64,000 nucleotides of DNA from Melitaea cinxia (Eukaryota > Arthropoda > Insecta > Lepidoptera > Nymphalidae): the NCBI RefSeq assembly GCF_905220565.1, contig NC_059396.1:10931706-10995705 (forward strand). Direction: 5' to 3'. A model generated the notes under the pieces. It ran no database searches. It was not told the origin of the DNA and was given only the letters and a program-made list of their open reading frames with translations. This document shows positions 10,741 through 22,870 of the stretch, one piece after another. The position numbers and the translations under genes were made by a program. Each line of letters opens with the position of its first letter. Position 1 is the first letter of the stretch.

Positions 10741-11861
10741 ACAGCGTCCACCCAAGTATACGTCTATTTCAATTTCATTTCTCCATCGAATATAAACTAA
10801 AACAGACTCGGATTTATTTTGATTTTTACTCATAAAGTCTGAAAACTTCATAGTTTTATTTAAAATATGACAAACAGAAAATATTAGTATATTGTGTAAA
10901 ATAACAAAAAAATTAAAATGACATAAGTTGCATCTACTAAATTAAAATGGCTGAATAAAGTTTCGGAGACGACAGGGAGTAAATCCACATAATAATTGTA
11001 TGCAGAGCTGACAGTTGCATTAAACATGACAGGGAAAGACCATCAGAGTCATATCAGGGCATGGGCGGCGTGAGAGAGCACCGGTCGCGGATTATCTGCT
11101 ACGCGGCTACATCGTAGGCCTTTGAGCTGCTACGCGCGTAGCATTAACATTGAGATCTATATCTTGACGTTTTGTGTTCCAATTATTAATGTTTAAACAA
11201 TGTTATAAATGTTTTTTCAAAGATTACAGTGAGGTTATGCACCAACATACACCGGCTCTCAAGCTGTGCAGGTAATGAAAGTGTGCAATATATCAGTGTT
11301 CTACGTAGTAAGTTTGTTTTAATAGTGTACGTTAAATTTATCGGTAGTCGATGCTCTAAAATTAATGACCCTTTAAATTAATAAGTGTCAAAGTTTAGTA
11401 GCGATCGGGACAGTGTAGATTGTACGTGTGCGTTTGTACAGGAGCAGTGTGAGTGTACAGACGGGGACACATGTGTGAGTACTTTCATAAATCTGTCGGG
11501 AGATATATGAGAGCGCAATTTCCGGTATCCGGCCATTAGCGCCGAGCTTTTATAAGCTTAAAGCTTAGGTTAAAGATTTTCTGGGTAGTTTAATGCGAAT
11601 CTTGTAATAGGTACGATAAATTTTGTATAAAGTATGTGATTGCATATTAGAACTCGATTCGGGACTCTTAATGTGTATAATTTAGCCTAATGTCTGTTTG
11701 GGCTGTCTCCATCAATTTCGATTGTTTCGATACAAATATGTGCGAAACTGTTTTCTCTGTTTGCAATGGTTTCTGAAATTAAAAAAATCTAACTGTTAGA
11801 CCATATAAATCAAAGAGAAATTGTAGCTATCAATGTTGAGTATATAAAATGTATACACAAG
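10741..11861. other. Gene-free stretch with island near 10960-11110
   Basis: A unique block at about 10960-11110 has repeated TGACAG / GACAGGGA motifs, which resemble TALE-homeodomain sites. A second patch is at about 11400-11560. No gene is supported. Confidence 0.35.
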
Positions 11862-12192
11862 TTACGGCAGTAAGAATATAACCACCCCCTCTCTTCCCGA
11901 GAGTGTCGTAAGAGGCGACTAAGGGATAAAACAGTTCCACTACCACCTTGGAATCTATAAAGCCGACCGGTGGCGGGATAATCATCCAACTGCTGACTTT
12001 GAAATACACAGGCCGAAGACGGGCAGCAGCGTGTTCGGTGCGACAATGCCAGCCCTGCGGTCACCAACCCGCCTGCCCAGCGTGGTGATTATGGGCAAAA
12101 TATGAGTTCACGCCATTTTTGGCGCAAACTTGTAGAGGCCTATATCCAGCTGTGGAGGGTATTAGGCTGAAATGATGATGATGATGGTGATA
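11862..12192 (+). mobile_element. Family A retroelement, longest copy
   Basis: The longest version of the family in the window. It opens GTTACGGCAGTAAGAATATA, then CCCGAGAGTGTCGTAAGAGG, 'accaccttggaatctata', GGCCGAAGACGGGCAGCAGC, CCAGCCCTGCGGTCACCAAC, 'cacgccatttttggcgca' and AGGCTGAAATGATGATGATG. The minus-strand 85-residue frame across it is a repeat artefact. It may be a SINE whose tail matches an RTE-like LINE, or the LINE 3' end itself. Confidence 0.8.
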
Positions 12193-13319
12193 TACGAGAA
12201 AACGTACTTTAATCTGTAGTAAACCTCAAAATGCGTGTATAAAATTTAGAACATGTATAAATAATTCTAGTTAAATTGTAAAGATCTCTGCCTAATATTT
12301 GGCACACAGGTGTAAATTTTTGATATTGTATATTTGATACAGTTTACAGGTGTTCATAAGCAACGAGAATTATTTTTTATAGCTGATAGATGCTAAAAAA
12401 GAGCATTTACAGAAACATATAGTCTCGTCATACAGATTACATCAATCATGCTTGTATTGATAGACATATACACATAGATACGTAAAGAAACGTTCTTACA
12501 TACATATACAAAGATTAATTACATGATAATTACATAATTGATGATAATTAGATAAATTACATGATAAAAATAGTCAAGTTTAGTCACCAGCTAGATTCAG
12601 AAATACCTTATTATGTCTGACTTGATTTACAGAAATTGTTGTGAGCGATGATGATATGATACTTTAAAAAATTAAATGACGATCAAGTTTCATAAATTAA
12701 TTTAAAACCAAAATGTCGTGCACCCCATACAGAATTATAAAATAAACATGATCATTTGTTCCGCATGTTCACTGCATGATATGCAGCTGCACCCGTCGTG
12801 AACTGTTCAATAATGCAGGCCATTGTTCTATGCTTGACGCCTCGTGAAATATATATGATGTGCGTTTCGAAAGGGAGCGATTTGATTTTGTAATTTTTTT
12901 AAACAGAATACGTGTTTATTTATTAAAAGTGTTTCCGCAATTTAATTTGTATTAACTTCGATATATAATATCTACTACTTATTCGAATATACTGACAAAA
13001 ATGTGTTTTTAATGACTTTTTTGAATTTATGTTGTGTTTGTCGCATAATTTGAATAGATGTAACGGTCAACAATTCTCTTTAAGTATTTATTTCTATTTA
13101 TAATTAGGGTTTCATATAGATAATGTTTTTCTAGTTGTACCTAATTATATACAATCACATTGATATTATAAGGTACTATACACATTCTTCTTCATAATTC
13201 ATTTAATATGTATACTTGGAAGTCTTTACCTAAAAGCATATTAACAGGTCATTTTAATTTGGTTCGTATGTAGTATGTGAATAAATATGTAATGTTTAAA
13301 TTGTAAAAATCTATTCTCA
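12193..13319. other. AT-rich non-coding stretch
   Basis: No gene, RNA or recognised repeat. There are short 'gataattacat' repeats near 12520-12560 only. Confidence 0.5.
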
Positions 13320-14450
13320 ATTAAGGCAACAATCTTCATAAATCAATTTCCCCCCGAATTGAATGTCAATAAGTGGGGTCGGTTGTTAAACGACACGCTG
13401 TAAAATAAAACTTTTCGGAGGGCGGAAAGTTCCGAGCAAAAAGAATATTTACATTAATTCTCTTCATTATGTTTTGAAGAATAATCATGGACGCCGTTTC
13501 CTATTCCACTCCTCGATTGAGTTTTTATTTGAATATTTTTTCGCCGTCCCCCGATTTGGTCTCCGTGCGACAAAAGGAAGTTTTTATTAGCATCTTAATG
13601 ATTTTACGGCGAGTCCCCGGTTACAACAGCCTTTATGTTGTCAGATTTTCTTGAGCATTTTTTGTCGACTTTTTTGCATCTTACATTATTAAAGTTTTCA
13701 TTCCGTCGCTTAATGAAGCTCATTTCTTCTGTTCGCCCGGGCCTTGATTGCCTTTGTTTTGCATAAATGCAAGATTTCTATAGGTTCTTTCTAGCACATC
13801 GAGTAAGTTCGGAGACTCGAAATTTGTTCTCGGATAAGGCAATTAATTGTTACTTGTCTTCTCAAAGTTTAAGCGATAAAATAAAGATTTTTTTAACGAG
13901 AAACTATAAATTCTTTTATATTTAATTCCAAGGATATAGTTCGAAATTAAATTCAACTAAAATTATTGTTATATGTACTAAAATATTTGTATTTTACAAA
14001 AGTAACTATTATTACCGTTTCGGAGAATCAAGGGTATTCGACTTGGACACTCTTTTTAAGGCGTTCGAGATTTATGTTTCTTGACTTCTGGGCCTTTTTC
14101 TGCCATTAACTACTATTCCGGGACAGCCTTACGCACCACAAAATAATAATTGTCCGGAAAATCAACCGAAGCTGTATGTAATGTTATGAGAGGAAGGCCG
14201 TCGTTTCTCTCCGCTGGCAATCGAGTCCGAGATCTTGCTTTCTTTTTAATTTCCCTACGGCCTCCTAATGAGGTCTCGGCGGAGGCGGCTCCGCGCCGTT
14301 ATCTATGATATTCTTGAGGTTGATGCTTATTGTGCGTGTCACTGATGACTTCCCTTTTTATTATCCTCCCGAATACAATTCAGTGGTCGCCTAAATGAGT
14401 TCTTCCCATTTGTTTTGCTCTTTTTATTTCTCTTGGCGGTAATTTGTTTC
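13320..14450. other. About 1.1-kb candidate conserved non-coding block
   Basis: Repeat-free sequence of balanced composition with many runs of distinct, non-AT motifs: GTCGGTTGTTAAACGACACG, CGAGTCCCCGGTTACAACAG, CGGCCTCCTAATGAGGTCTC, GGAGGCGGCTCCGCGCCG. No reading frame longer than about 60 codons crosses it. It is the longest block of this kind and looks like a cluster of cis-regulatory elements; conservation cannot be tested here. Confidence 0.4.
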
Positions 14451-15399
14451 GTGTCAGGCCTTAATTTCTTTTAATTTTATGGACCTTAAATATCAAGCTT
14501 AAAAAGTAACATTTTAAATACTTTTAAAAAACAATACAATGAGTAATCCAAGAATCGTAAAAACTGTGATGTGACATCGCCCTACGTAACAAATAACCCG
14601 ACTCCGCCTCCACTTATCTATTAAAATGAGAGATTATTGTCAGCTCAAATGTACACAAAATGGTTCGGTGTTATTTTCACTGGATTGTCCAATATTGTCA
14701 CAATCTCAATGGAAGGGCAATTAGAAACGTGTTGCGCGTGGCGGTCGCGTGGCATGAATCCTACCGAAGCTGAGCGCGTGCGATGCAGCCCTCATTACAA
14801 CCTAATGTTTATACTGTGCGTAACACTAGGTGACGCTCTGATAGCGATATGCTTAGGGAAATATCCCTTCATCAGCATCATACACATCAATACTGACTTA
14901 TAAGATTTGCAGTTCATAATTTTTATATAGACTGCAAAGGAAAAAGAAAGCGGCTATTTCGAAATCATGCGATAACCCGTGACTTATCGAATTAATAAAT
15001 GGAATATAAAATTTGAGTATCAAGCGAAACCCCATCGAGGAATTCACTTCATTTAAATATCGCATTTTTCTTGAAGATTATACCGTACGACAGCTATAAA
15101 AGAAAACAGGAGTCCCGCCCCTCGATAATGCGACGGAGCTGAGGAATTTTTATTTCGTTCAAATCTCTTCTGACATAGGTATATTTTTGCAAGATCGACC
15201 GGAGTTTTTAATGCTCAATTTTATTTAAATTCATTGAGATGGTGTGAGTGACGAATCCAAAACATTTATTGCAAGTGCGTGATTGGATTTTTAAATGAGT
15301 TAATAGTATTTTGAAAGTGTCATGTACCTATATAGAAGTAGTTGTATATTTGTTATATCTTATAAGTAGTTGACAAAATGATAAATGCCTTTTGCACTT
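14451..15399. other. Non-coding stretch
   Basis: The 88-codon frame at 14637-14903 has no recognisable domain, and I do not treat it as a gene. The region 14580-14780 is GC-richer (TGCGCGTGGCGGTCGCGTGG). Confidence 0.4.
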
Positions 15400-16370
15400 C
15401 TTTAAGAGCGAACGATAAGTTAGTCGAGATTGATATGCGAAGCCATCATTCACTTACTCGCTGTCATAGTTGCACTCCTGAGGGCTGCACCGGTGATCAT
15501 TCTTCATTTGCAGCTCTGTGACTCACCTGACCGCAGATGATAAGCGAGAGCAGCTTCACATTGTGTCATTTGAGTAATGTAATAAAAGTAACTAAAACAC
15601 TGTAGAGTTTGTGTAAGAAATACGAACTTTAACTGTAAATTTCCAAACACTAATTCTTGATATAGTAGTATATTGCTGCATATCTACACTAAAGTTAAAT
15701 AATAAGTTCATGAACTTCTGGCATTTCAATTTCGTTAATAAATAATATTCTAGATTTATTGACAATGAAAAAATAATTAAAAATAACGTATATTTTCTAA
15801 TTACTTCTATAGAAATAGAACATAAACATGCATTATATTATACATATCTAATACTTCAATTAAAGAAAATAGAAAAATATTAGCAACTATTCGTTTCATT
15901 TTTATTTCTTTTATCTCAATGAATTTCACCAACAAAATTTTCCTTACAATTTGTTTCCATCGCGCAAGATCTCTTCGTATGAGGCGAGTTCTGTGTTAAT
16001 ATATATGCCCGGAATACCATGGTCATATATTACACCGACCTCTGCCGGACCGGACATAACAATCCTCGATTTGCTATAATATCGGTCTTGCGTCCCTGTC
16101 CGGGTTGCGGTCAGCGAGTTGGAGCGAGCGAGGCAAGGAGTCCCGGAAAACGCGGGGTGGCGGCGGACGTGCCGCGTATAATAAGCATTTCATGCACGGG
16201 GTGCGGGCGCGGGTGTTACATAGGTACCATTTTCCGTAAGTCGTATACCTAACCGGACCGTACATTATGAGCCAAGGGTCAGCGGCTCGTCCGCTGTCTC
16301 CCTCGCGCACGTACAACCATATCCAAGAATAATTTTGCGTGATGTATCGTAGAGGGTCGCTGCGTTCCAC
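15400..16370. other. Two candidate regulatory islands
   Basis: The first (about 15405-15580) is unique sequence around 'ctcctgagggctgcaccggt'. The second (about 15960-16370) is CpG-rich (AAACGCGGGGTGGCGGCGGA, GGGTGCGGGCGCGGGTG). In the second, overlapping 77- and 98-codon frames on opposite strands reflect GC content and lack domains. Confidence 0.35.
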
Positions 16371-17199
16371 CTTTTTGAGAAATATTTTACGTTTCTAAAA
16401 TGTATACCTTTTTCACTGCTGTGGGATAAATAAATACTTAAAATAAACACACAATTACTCTTAACTTTACTGTGACAGAAACAAACAGCATCAATTTTTT
16501 AATAATACTGTAACAACTATTCCATATATAATAAGAGCTTAATTGTTCATTGTAGAGTGTAGTCATTATTTACTAGTATTGCATTGTTACCAATTGTCTG
16601 TAAATATAATACAGTATAGGTATAGGCTTCTTGTCATCTTACATATATAAATGTTATCTCGTCAATATACATATATGTCGCAAAATTTTCACATATTCTA
16701 AGATAATAAAACTAATTTCAAAAATCAATTTAGTTTTTGACATTCAGCAGTGCTAACCCGGAATCATTACTGTAACGGTTTTCCTAAAATATAAAAAAAT
16801 ATTTTTTTTTTACAAATAACTTACATTAACATGGCATGGATTGCTAAGTATCTCTTATTTTACAAACAAGACAAAATAAGTATGAATAAATTGAAAGCGG
16901 TCGCAGAATTCATCTTTTATCTATACGATTTATGCACGAAGAAGCCGTAAAGCGGAACAATAAAAACCCAAAACAGTAATAAATTTCGAGCAATAGACGA
17001 AAAGGTTCAAGAATTTCTTATCAATCCCTGCCACGCGTGGAACGTTTAAATGCTTCAATAAACTTATTATCCCACTTAATGTACAAAACCACAGTCACCT
17101 CAAAAGTAACGAAACTCGAATCCTTATCAAATACGATTACGTAACATGTAAACATTTTAAGAGAAACTCGTGTTTACAAGCAATCAACACTTAGTGGAC
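16371..17199. other. AT-rich non-coding stretch
   Basis: No gene or repeat recognised. Confidence 0.5.
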
Positions 17200-18360
17200 G
17201 ATTGTATGAGGGTCACAGGTAGGTAAAACAAACAGAAGACGAGACCAGTGAGCCTCCTAAGGGAGGGTCCTCTTAAAGAACAAGGAAGTTGGGCACCGTG
17301 GTTCGCAAGGTGTACTTTATGCATTAGTAATGCAATCTAATTGACACTGGATGAAGACGATGACCATTGTTGTTGTATCTTATTTCATATTCAACGCGTC
17401 TTTAATGGACTCGGTTAGAGGTTTAAATTAATTAGAAGGTGAGTAATTTGTAGAAGTTCATTCGTAGGCGAATCTGTAAGACAAAGCTTAAGCTGTTTTA
17501 GTTTAATGCGAGAGGGCTGTTATTAAGGAAACAAGCGGTTAATAATTTGTGAGACCGGTCCGGCGCACTCACAGCGCCGATTCATTATCGTTACGGTCTC
17601 GGACGACGGAGATACACGATATAGCTCCCTGATTGACCCCACATTAAAAATTACATACAAATAGATAAGGGAAGGTAATTTGTAAGGGAAGTGCGCACTT
17701 CCTTTGTTCTCATTCGTTTCCGAGACAAATCAAAAATTTATAGAATTGTCAATCAATGAAGCCGTGCCGTAAAGGTTCATAACGTAGATAGTACATATTT
17801 AGACGTAAAGGCCATTTGGGAACATTTGAACCATATCTATATCTATATACATATGTGTGTATATAATTCGTTAGGTTAATTTTGAAGAGGCTCGAGGCGG
17901 GTGAACACTGCAGTGGTCGCCGGAGGGTCGAATAAATATGTCCCAAAGAGTTAAGTGGGAGAGAAGTGCGAAGCGTAGACCGCGTCCGACGTTTGCTCTT
18001 CTACTCGTGTTGTTGTACCACTTATTACACACAAAGTTCTGTTAAAGTTTTCCTCGACACTCGAGTGTGAGTTTAATTTACTCGATAGTGTAAACAAAGC
18101 AAACGGAGTGGGAAGTTTCGCGGCGAACGGTCTCAGGGCCCAGGCGCCGGCGACGTTCGCTGCGGTCGAGTGATAATAACGTACCGCCACCCGGGACTTC
18201 CTTATTAATCGAGAACGACAAATTTTAACGACAAGAATTAATGAATCTCGTTACATGGGTTAATCCCCCGGTCGTAAAGCGTTCGCTTCGAGGTAGTTAA
18301 GGTGCGCGGGACGGTCTACAGCCATACGTTAAGTCGTATGCTCGTCTCTCTTCGCTTTCA
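17200..18360. other. About 1.1-kb candidate regulatory block with homeodomain-type palindrome
   Basis: Repeat-free, with several denser patches. It includes the palindrome TGCATTAGTAATGCA (17320-17334) followed by TCTAATTGA; ACCGGTCCGGCGCACTCACA; CAGGGCCCAGGCGCCGGCGA; and a TTAATCCCCC site (Otx/Bicoid-like) near 18260. Minus-strand frames of 65 and 79 codons show no domain. Confidence 0.4.
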
Positions 18361-20261
18361 TACTATTTATAATTTTATAACACTAATGTCAGATATATGT
18401 AAATTATTGAAAGATGTTTCTCGATTCCTTATCATAGTCTTTCCACACGTCGCTCTTACATACATATAAATGAGTGATATTAATTTCATTTAATACATTT
18501 CAGAGGTCTTAGTACGAAGAAATTAAATAGATTTGATTATTTTTCGTCGCTTGAAAGATTTTAATGATATGCTTAAAGTAAAATCTTTAATGGATAGTAT
18601 AAAATAAGGCGGTAAGATGAAAGGTGCAAGACTGGTAAGTTTATTAAGATCCGAGATATATCGTCCAGTTAACGAGCATGCGAACGAAACTTTATTGTAA
18701 TTGTCTCTGGTAAGATCGGGGCGACGCCATTACGACGGGCCTTTATGTTCATCTTACTTTTTAATTGAAATGCTTAAGCTGTAAGGTTTTCCTGGACTAG
18801 ATTTTATTATTATTTTATAAAAATCTATTATTCATATCGCACTAATTAATAATTATACAAATAAGGTAAAAATATCATGTATTTATTCCTAAAATATTTA
18901 CCTAACAGAAAAAACAGTATTATTTGACGATATTAGAATTAAAGTAAATATGTAAACAAAATAATTATTTTATCCTTTATATAAAAGGATAACAAAAGGT
19001 AGAAAATCGAACATTTCAATTACGCGCAAATGAAACGTTGATATTGAATTCTATCAGCGCGTGGTAATGCGTGTGTATTCATCAGGTGAAGAGGCGTGCG
19101 GCACATTAGGGCGGCGGCCTCAAAGCCAGAAGACTGATTATGTCTATCCGCAATTTCTCTCCGGCCCTATTCTCGCGAGCTAAAACTAGCGAGTTTTCCA
19201 CCGCACTATTAAGCGGTCTCTTTTACATTTGTCCTTATAATGGAAACGTGCAACTAATTAATTTCAGGCGAAAATCCATTTGTATCGAAATGTGTCTATT
19301 AGAGATGAGTATAGAATTCGTTCGTCACGTTCGATAGTTGAGATAATTATAATCTTTTGTTTTCTGACGTGTGTTTAGCGAATGTGGAAAATTATACATG
19401 GTCCGGTTACAAGCCCTCACCCCATTAAGCGAAGGCGAGCTCATTCTCAGTAAGACTAATCAAATAACAGTCTCCCCATCGTCCGGTCACCCCCTGCTCC
19501 CTCGCGGCTAGTGGTCATCTCTCTTATCGATTGTGGTGGAATTCGTGCAGAGAATGCGATATTACCCAACTCCCGTTATACCCGCCAAGATACAAACGTA
19601 GAAATTATATTAGACATTCTTTTAGTGTTGTTTAGACACGAGTTGGCTTCGAGTTACGGAAAAAAAAACGTGATTCCGCTTTATCACCTGATCATTATTT
19701 TAAGGGATTGAGAGAAAATATATAAAATGTACCTTTTTGTAATGTTATCTTCTCATTTTTTATTAAAATGTCCATGATTAAAAAAATGACATTTTTAATT
19801 TGATTAATACCGTTTTTTAACGAAATTAAAAAATAACTATGTATTTATTTACTCCGTCTATTAATTTTGTAAACTTTGAAGATTTCATATTACTTGACAT
19901 TATCAATTAAGAGTATCGTAGTAGGTATATAGTATCATAGCGATCGAAAGATTAGCGACATGGTAAGGCGCCTAGCGTAAACTCGTCTACATTGCCTCTA
20001 ACCGCACTCGTTGAGCCGGCGTCGAATGCTTTTGAAGTACATAAGGAGAGTTCAAAATGATTTCAATTAACAAAAAGTATTATTATTATGTATTTTATAA
20101 ACAACAATATATTTCTCTTCATAAGACAATTACATTAAATATTTTAGCGACAGGTTGCTTTATTTTCCATAAAAGATTAAAAAAAAAAAAAACAATCACT
20201 TGATGCATACCACAATTTTCAAGGATATTGTATTAAAATTTTAAAATAAAATTAACAACGA
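18361..20261. other. Gene-free stretch with islands
   Basis: Unique GC-richer patches lie at about 18640-18790, 19060-19350 and 19390-19560. The rest is AT-rich. No gene is supported. Confidence 0.4.
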
Positions 20262-20613
20262 TCCATACAAAATAAATAAAATTGGAGTAGACACATGCAA
20301 ATAAATAAAGTTGAAGTGTCTGTTTGTAAACTTAAAATAACTTCTTTTTACTAAATGCATATGGATGTATACACGGTATATATACCAAAATAACATTTTT
20401 TACAATTTTTGTATGTCTGTCTGTCTGTCTGTTCAGACTAATCTCTGAAACGGCTGGACCGATTTTGACGGGACTTTCACTGGCAGATAGCTGATGTAAT
20501 AAGGAGTATCTTAGGCTACTTTAATTTTACAAATTTATTTATTTTATAACTGCGAATTAAAAAAATCCTTTTCTTGTTAAATTCCATGCAGGCGAAGTCG
20601 CGGGCACAGCTAG
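20262..20613 (+). mobile_element. Helitron-like non-autonomous element
   Basis: The host A at 20261 is followed by TCCATAC, and the right end is GCGGGCACAGCTAG (CTAG 20610-20613) followed by T. Internal landmarks are GCATATGGATGTATACACGG, a (GTCT)n run, 'gaaacggctggaccg' and 'agctgatgtaataagg'. The first 50 bp contain a partial duplication of the 5' end: 'aaataaataaaattggag' is repeated as 'aaataaataaagttgaag'. Confidence 0.8.
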
Positions 20614-21555
20614 TTCAAAATCAAATACTCACACATATCGAATGCAAAATATTACTAGTATAACCTATAACCTATAATATTACTTACTAGTATATAAGAG
20701 CTGTGTAGACAAATAATAATGTGTCTAGTAAATAAATATACAGATTAGTAAATAACAGGAAATAGTTATATATATCAACATGAATAGATCTTCAAAGAGA
20801 ATTAGGACATACTGAGACTAGTATGTGTCATTTCCTAGTCTACGGATATGGGTAAATCCATAGAGCGTGTAGGACTGCGGCGAGCGGCGACCGTGGACGC
20901 TGCAACCGCTCCGTTCCGCCATGTAATTCTAATGAGTATTAGTGTCGTCCGTCTAGCTCCCTGGTTCTCTTGCTTCCTTCTATTCGCCTACTCGCTTATT
21001 GGAATGCGTAATTTATTTCATAGACGCTACTTTTACGACTACAACTATTGTCAACTAAGAATAGTAACTATAGATTCTCTTAGCTTCTGCCTTAATGTTA
21101 ATTTTCTATATTTTTAATTCTGTTTTTTATAACTTAAGACGAACGATCTAATACTTTGTTTACCTGCTTACTTTTCTTTCCTTTTTTTTCTCTTTTTATT
21201 TCTCCTCTTATTGTATGTCATTATCATGTTGTTGTTTTTTTTATTTATTTTTTATTTTTTTTTTATTATTTTATTATTTTTTATTTTTTTTATTTTATTC
21301 TTTTTATTTTTATTTTTTTCTTTTGTTATTAATGCTTTGCATAACTTAAAGATATTTCACCGTTTCTACTACAGCCGGCAGATGTATGGACCACATTATA
21401 GACACAGCTTTATACTATTTTATTGTATTCCATTTATATATTTATTTTTTTAAATTTTATTTTAATATAATTATTTTTAGTTATTAATACTTATTTAGTA
21501 TATTATAGGTCTGTTATTTATATATTTATATTACTAACATTCTATTTCTAAATCT
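20614..21555. other. Upstream flank of the LINE, possibly including its 5' UTR
   Basis: A GC-rich patch at about 20846-20960 and a strongly T-rich tract at about 21165-21330 precede the LINE coding part. Either could belong to the retrotransposon's 5' UTR. I could not find a target-site duplication to fix the 5' boundary. Short frames here (20848-21117, 21211-21453) are composition artefacts. Confidence 0.35.
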
Positions 21556-22870
21556 ATGACAAGTGACAATGATGATTCGTTCCATTCTATTTCCTCTTCC
21601 TCTTCTGCAATTCGGAGTAATGACTCCAGTTTTTTTAGCATTCCCTCTCTTAGCAAAACTCTTGACTTTCAATTTAAAGATGTTTTTTTAAAAAAACTTT
21701 AATATCATCCACATTAACGCGCAGAGTATTCCTGCACACTATCCCGATATTCTGTCATCTTTTCAAAATAAAAACATTCATGCGATCTTGGTAAGTGAAT
21801 CTTGGCTTAAACCCTGTCTGCCATCATCTTCCTATTCCCTTCCAGGGTTCCAATTAATCCGTAACGACCGTGTTGGGCGAACTGGTGGTGGCGTTGCCAT
21901 CTATCTTCGCTCACACATTTCCTTTAACATCATCAGCAAATCCATGTCTCACGTTGGACATGGCCCTGATCACCTCTTCCTTGAACTCCTTTTATTTAGC
22001 ACAAAGCTCCTTCTAGGTGTCTATTATAACCCATCACTTACTATTGACTATTTTGCATCCTTCGAAAATCTGTTAGAACTATATACTCCTCAATATAGCC
22101 ATACGGTAGTGATGGTTGACTTTAACACGTGCCTACTTAAGCAAGACTGCAGAGCTTCACGCTTACGCTTTCTTGTGAACTCCACAAATTTGTCCATCCT
22201 TCCCCTGAATCCTACTCACTCTTATCCTAACTGCTCTCCCTCTCTTCTTGACTTGATCCTTGTCTCTTCATCTGATCATGTTGAAAAGCATGGTCAGTGT
22301 CCAGCTGATGCATTTTCTTACCATGATCTCTTATATCTTTCCTATAAAATTAGGCCCCCAAAGGCAAAGTCAAGAATTTTTCTGCAGCGTAGTTTTGGAG
22401 GCATGGACTTGAGCCGTTTACGTGAAGATGCTGCTGGGATTGATTGGGATAGAGTATTTGTCGCGTCTGCGGTGGACGAAAAATTGGCAGCTTTTAATTC
22501 TCTCCTGACCCAGCTATTCGATATACACGCTCCTGTTCGACCTGTGCGTATTAAGCATGCTCCTGCTCCCTGGTTAACAGCTGAAATAAGAGCACTGCAG
22601 CAGCTAAAAAATAAAGCTAAAGCTCGATATAAATCTAGTCCGAGCCCATCTAATAAGGAGAAATATAAAACTCATCGAAATCGTTGCAACAAGGCCTGTA
22701 GAGATGCACAACGACGCCATATCCACACATCTATATCAGAGGAAGCAGATCCTGGAAAAATCTGGAAATTTCTAAAAACACTTGGAGTTGGCAAAGTCAA
22801 ACAATACGTGCCTTCAAATTCCTTTGATCTCAATAATCTCAATAAACTTTTACTTCTTCTGTCACTATAG
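21556..22870 (+). pseudogene. LINE AP-endonuclease domain with frameshift
   Basis: An in-frame start at 21556 gives a serine-rich leader (MTSDNDDSFHS..). The frame is lost in the T7/A7 tract at 21683-21696. The endonuclease then continues from about 21692 in a second frame to the TAG at 22868-22870. Domain signs in order: IIHINAQS (about 21704-21727), the metal-binding VSESWL (21791-21808), GGGVAIYLR, VVMVDFN (usual GDFN, with G replaced by V), SLLDLILVS and SYHDLL (usual SDH). This enzyme nicks target DNA to prime reverse transcription. The usual E, D, N and H positions are present, but the frameshift means this copy cannot make the whole protein. Confidence 0.82.

Noticed and set aside
11810..12067. 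Minus-strand 85-codon frame, similar to the 66-codon frame at 34684-34884
   Set aside because: Similarity arises because both lie in family A retroelements; it is not a gene family.
14637..14903. 88-codon plus-strand frame with a hydrophobic stretch
   Set aside because: No recognisable domain, no promoter, splice or poly(A) logic; expected by chance in a long window.
16019..16370. Overlapping frames of 77 and 98 codons on opposite strands
   Set aside because: GC-rich island with few stops; translations look random and neither frame has splice signals in a sensible place.
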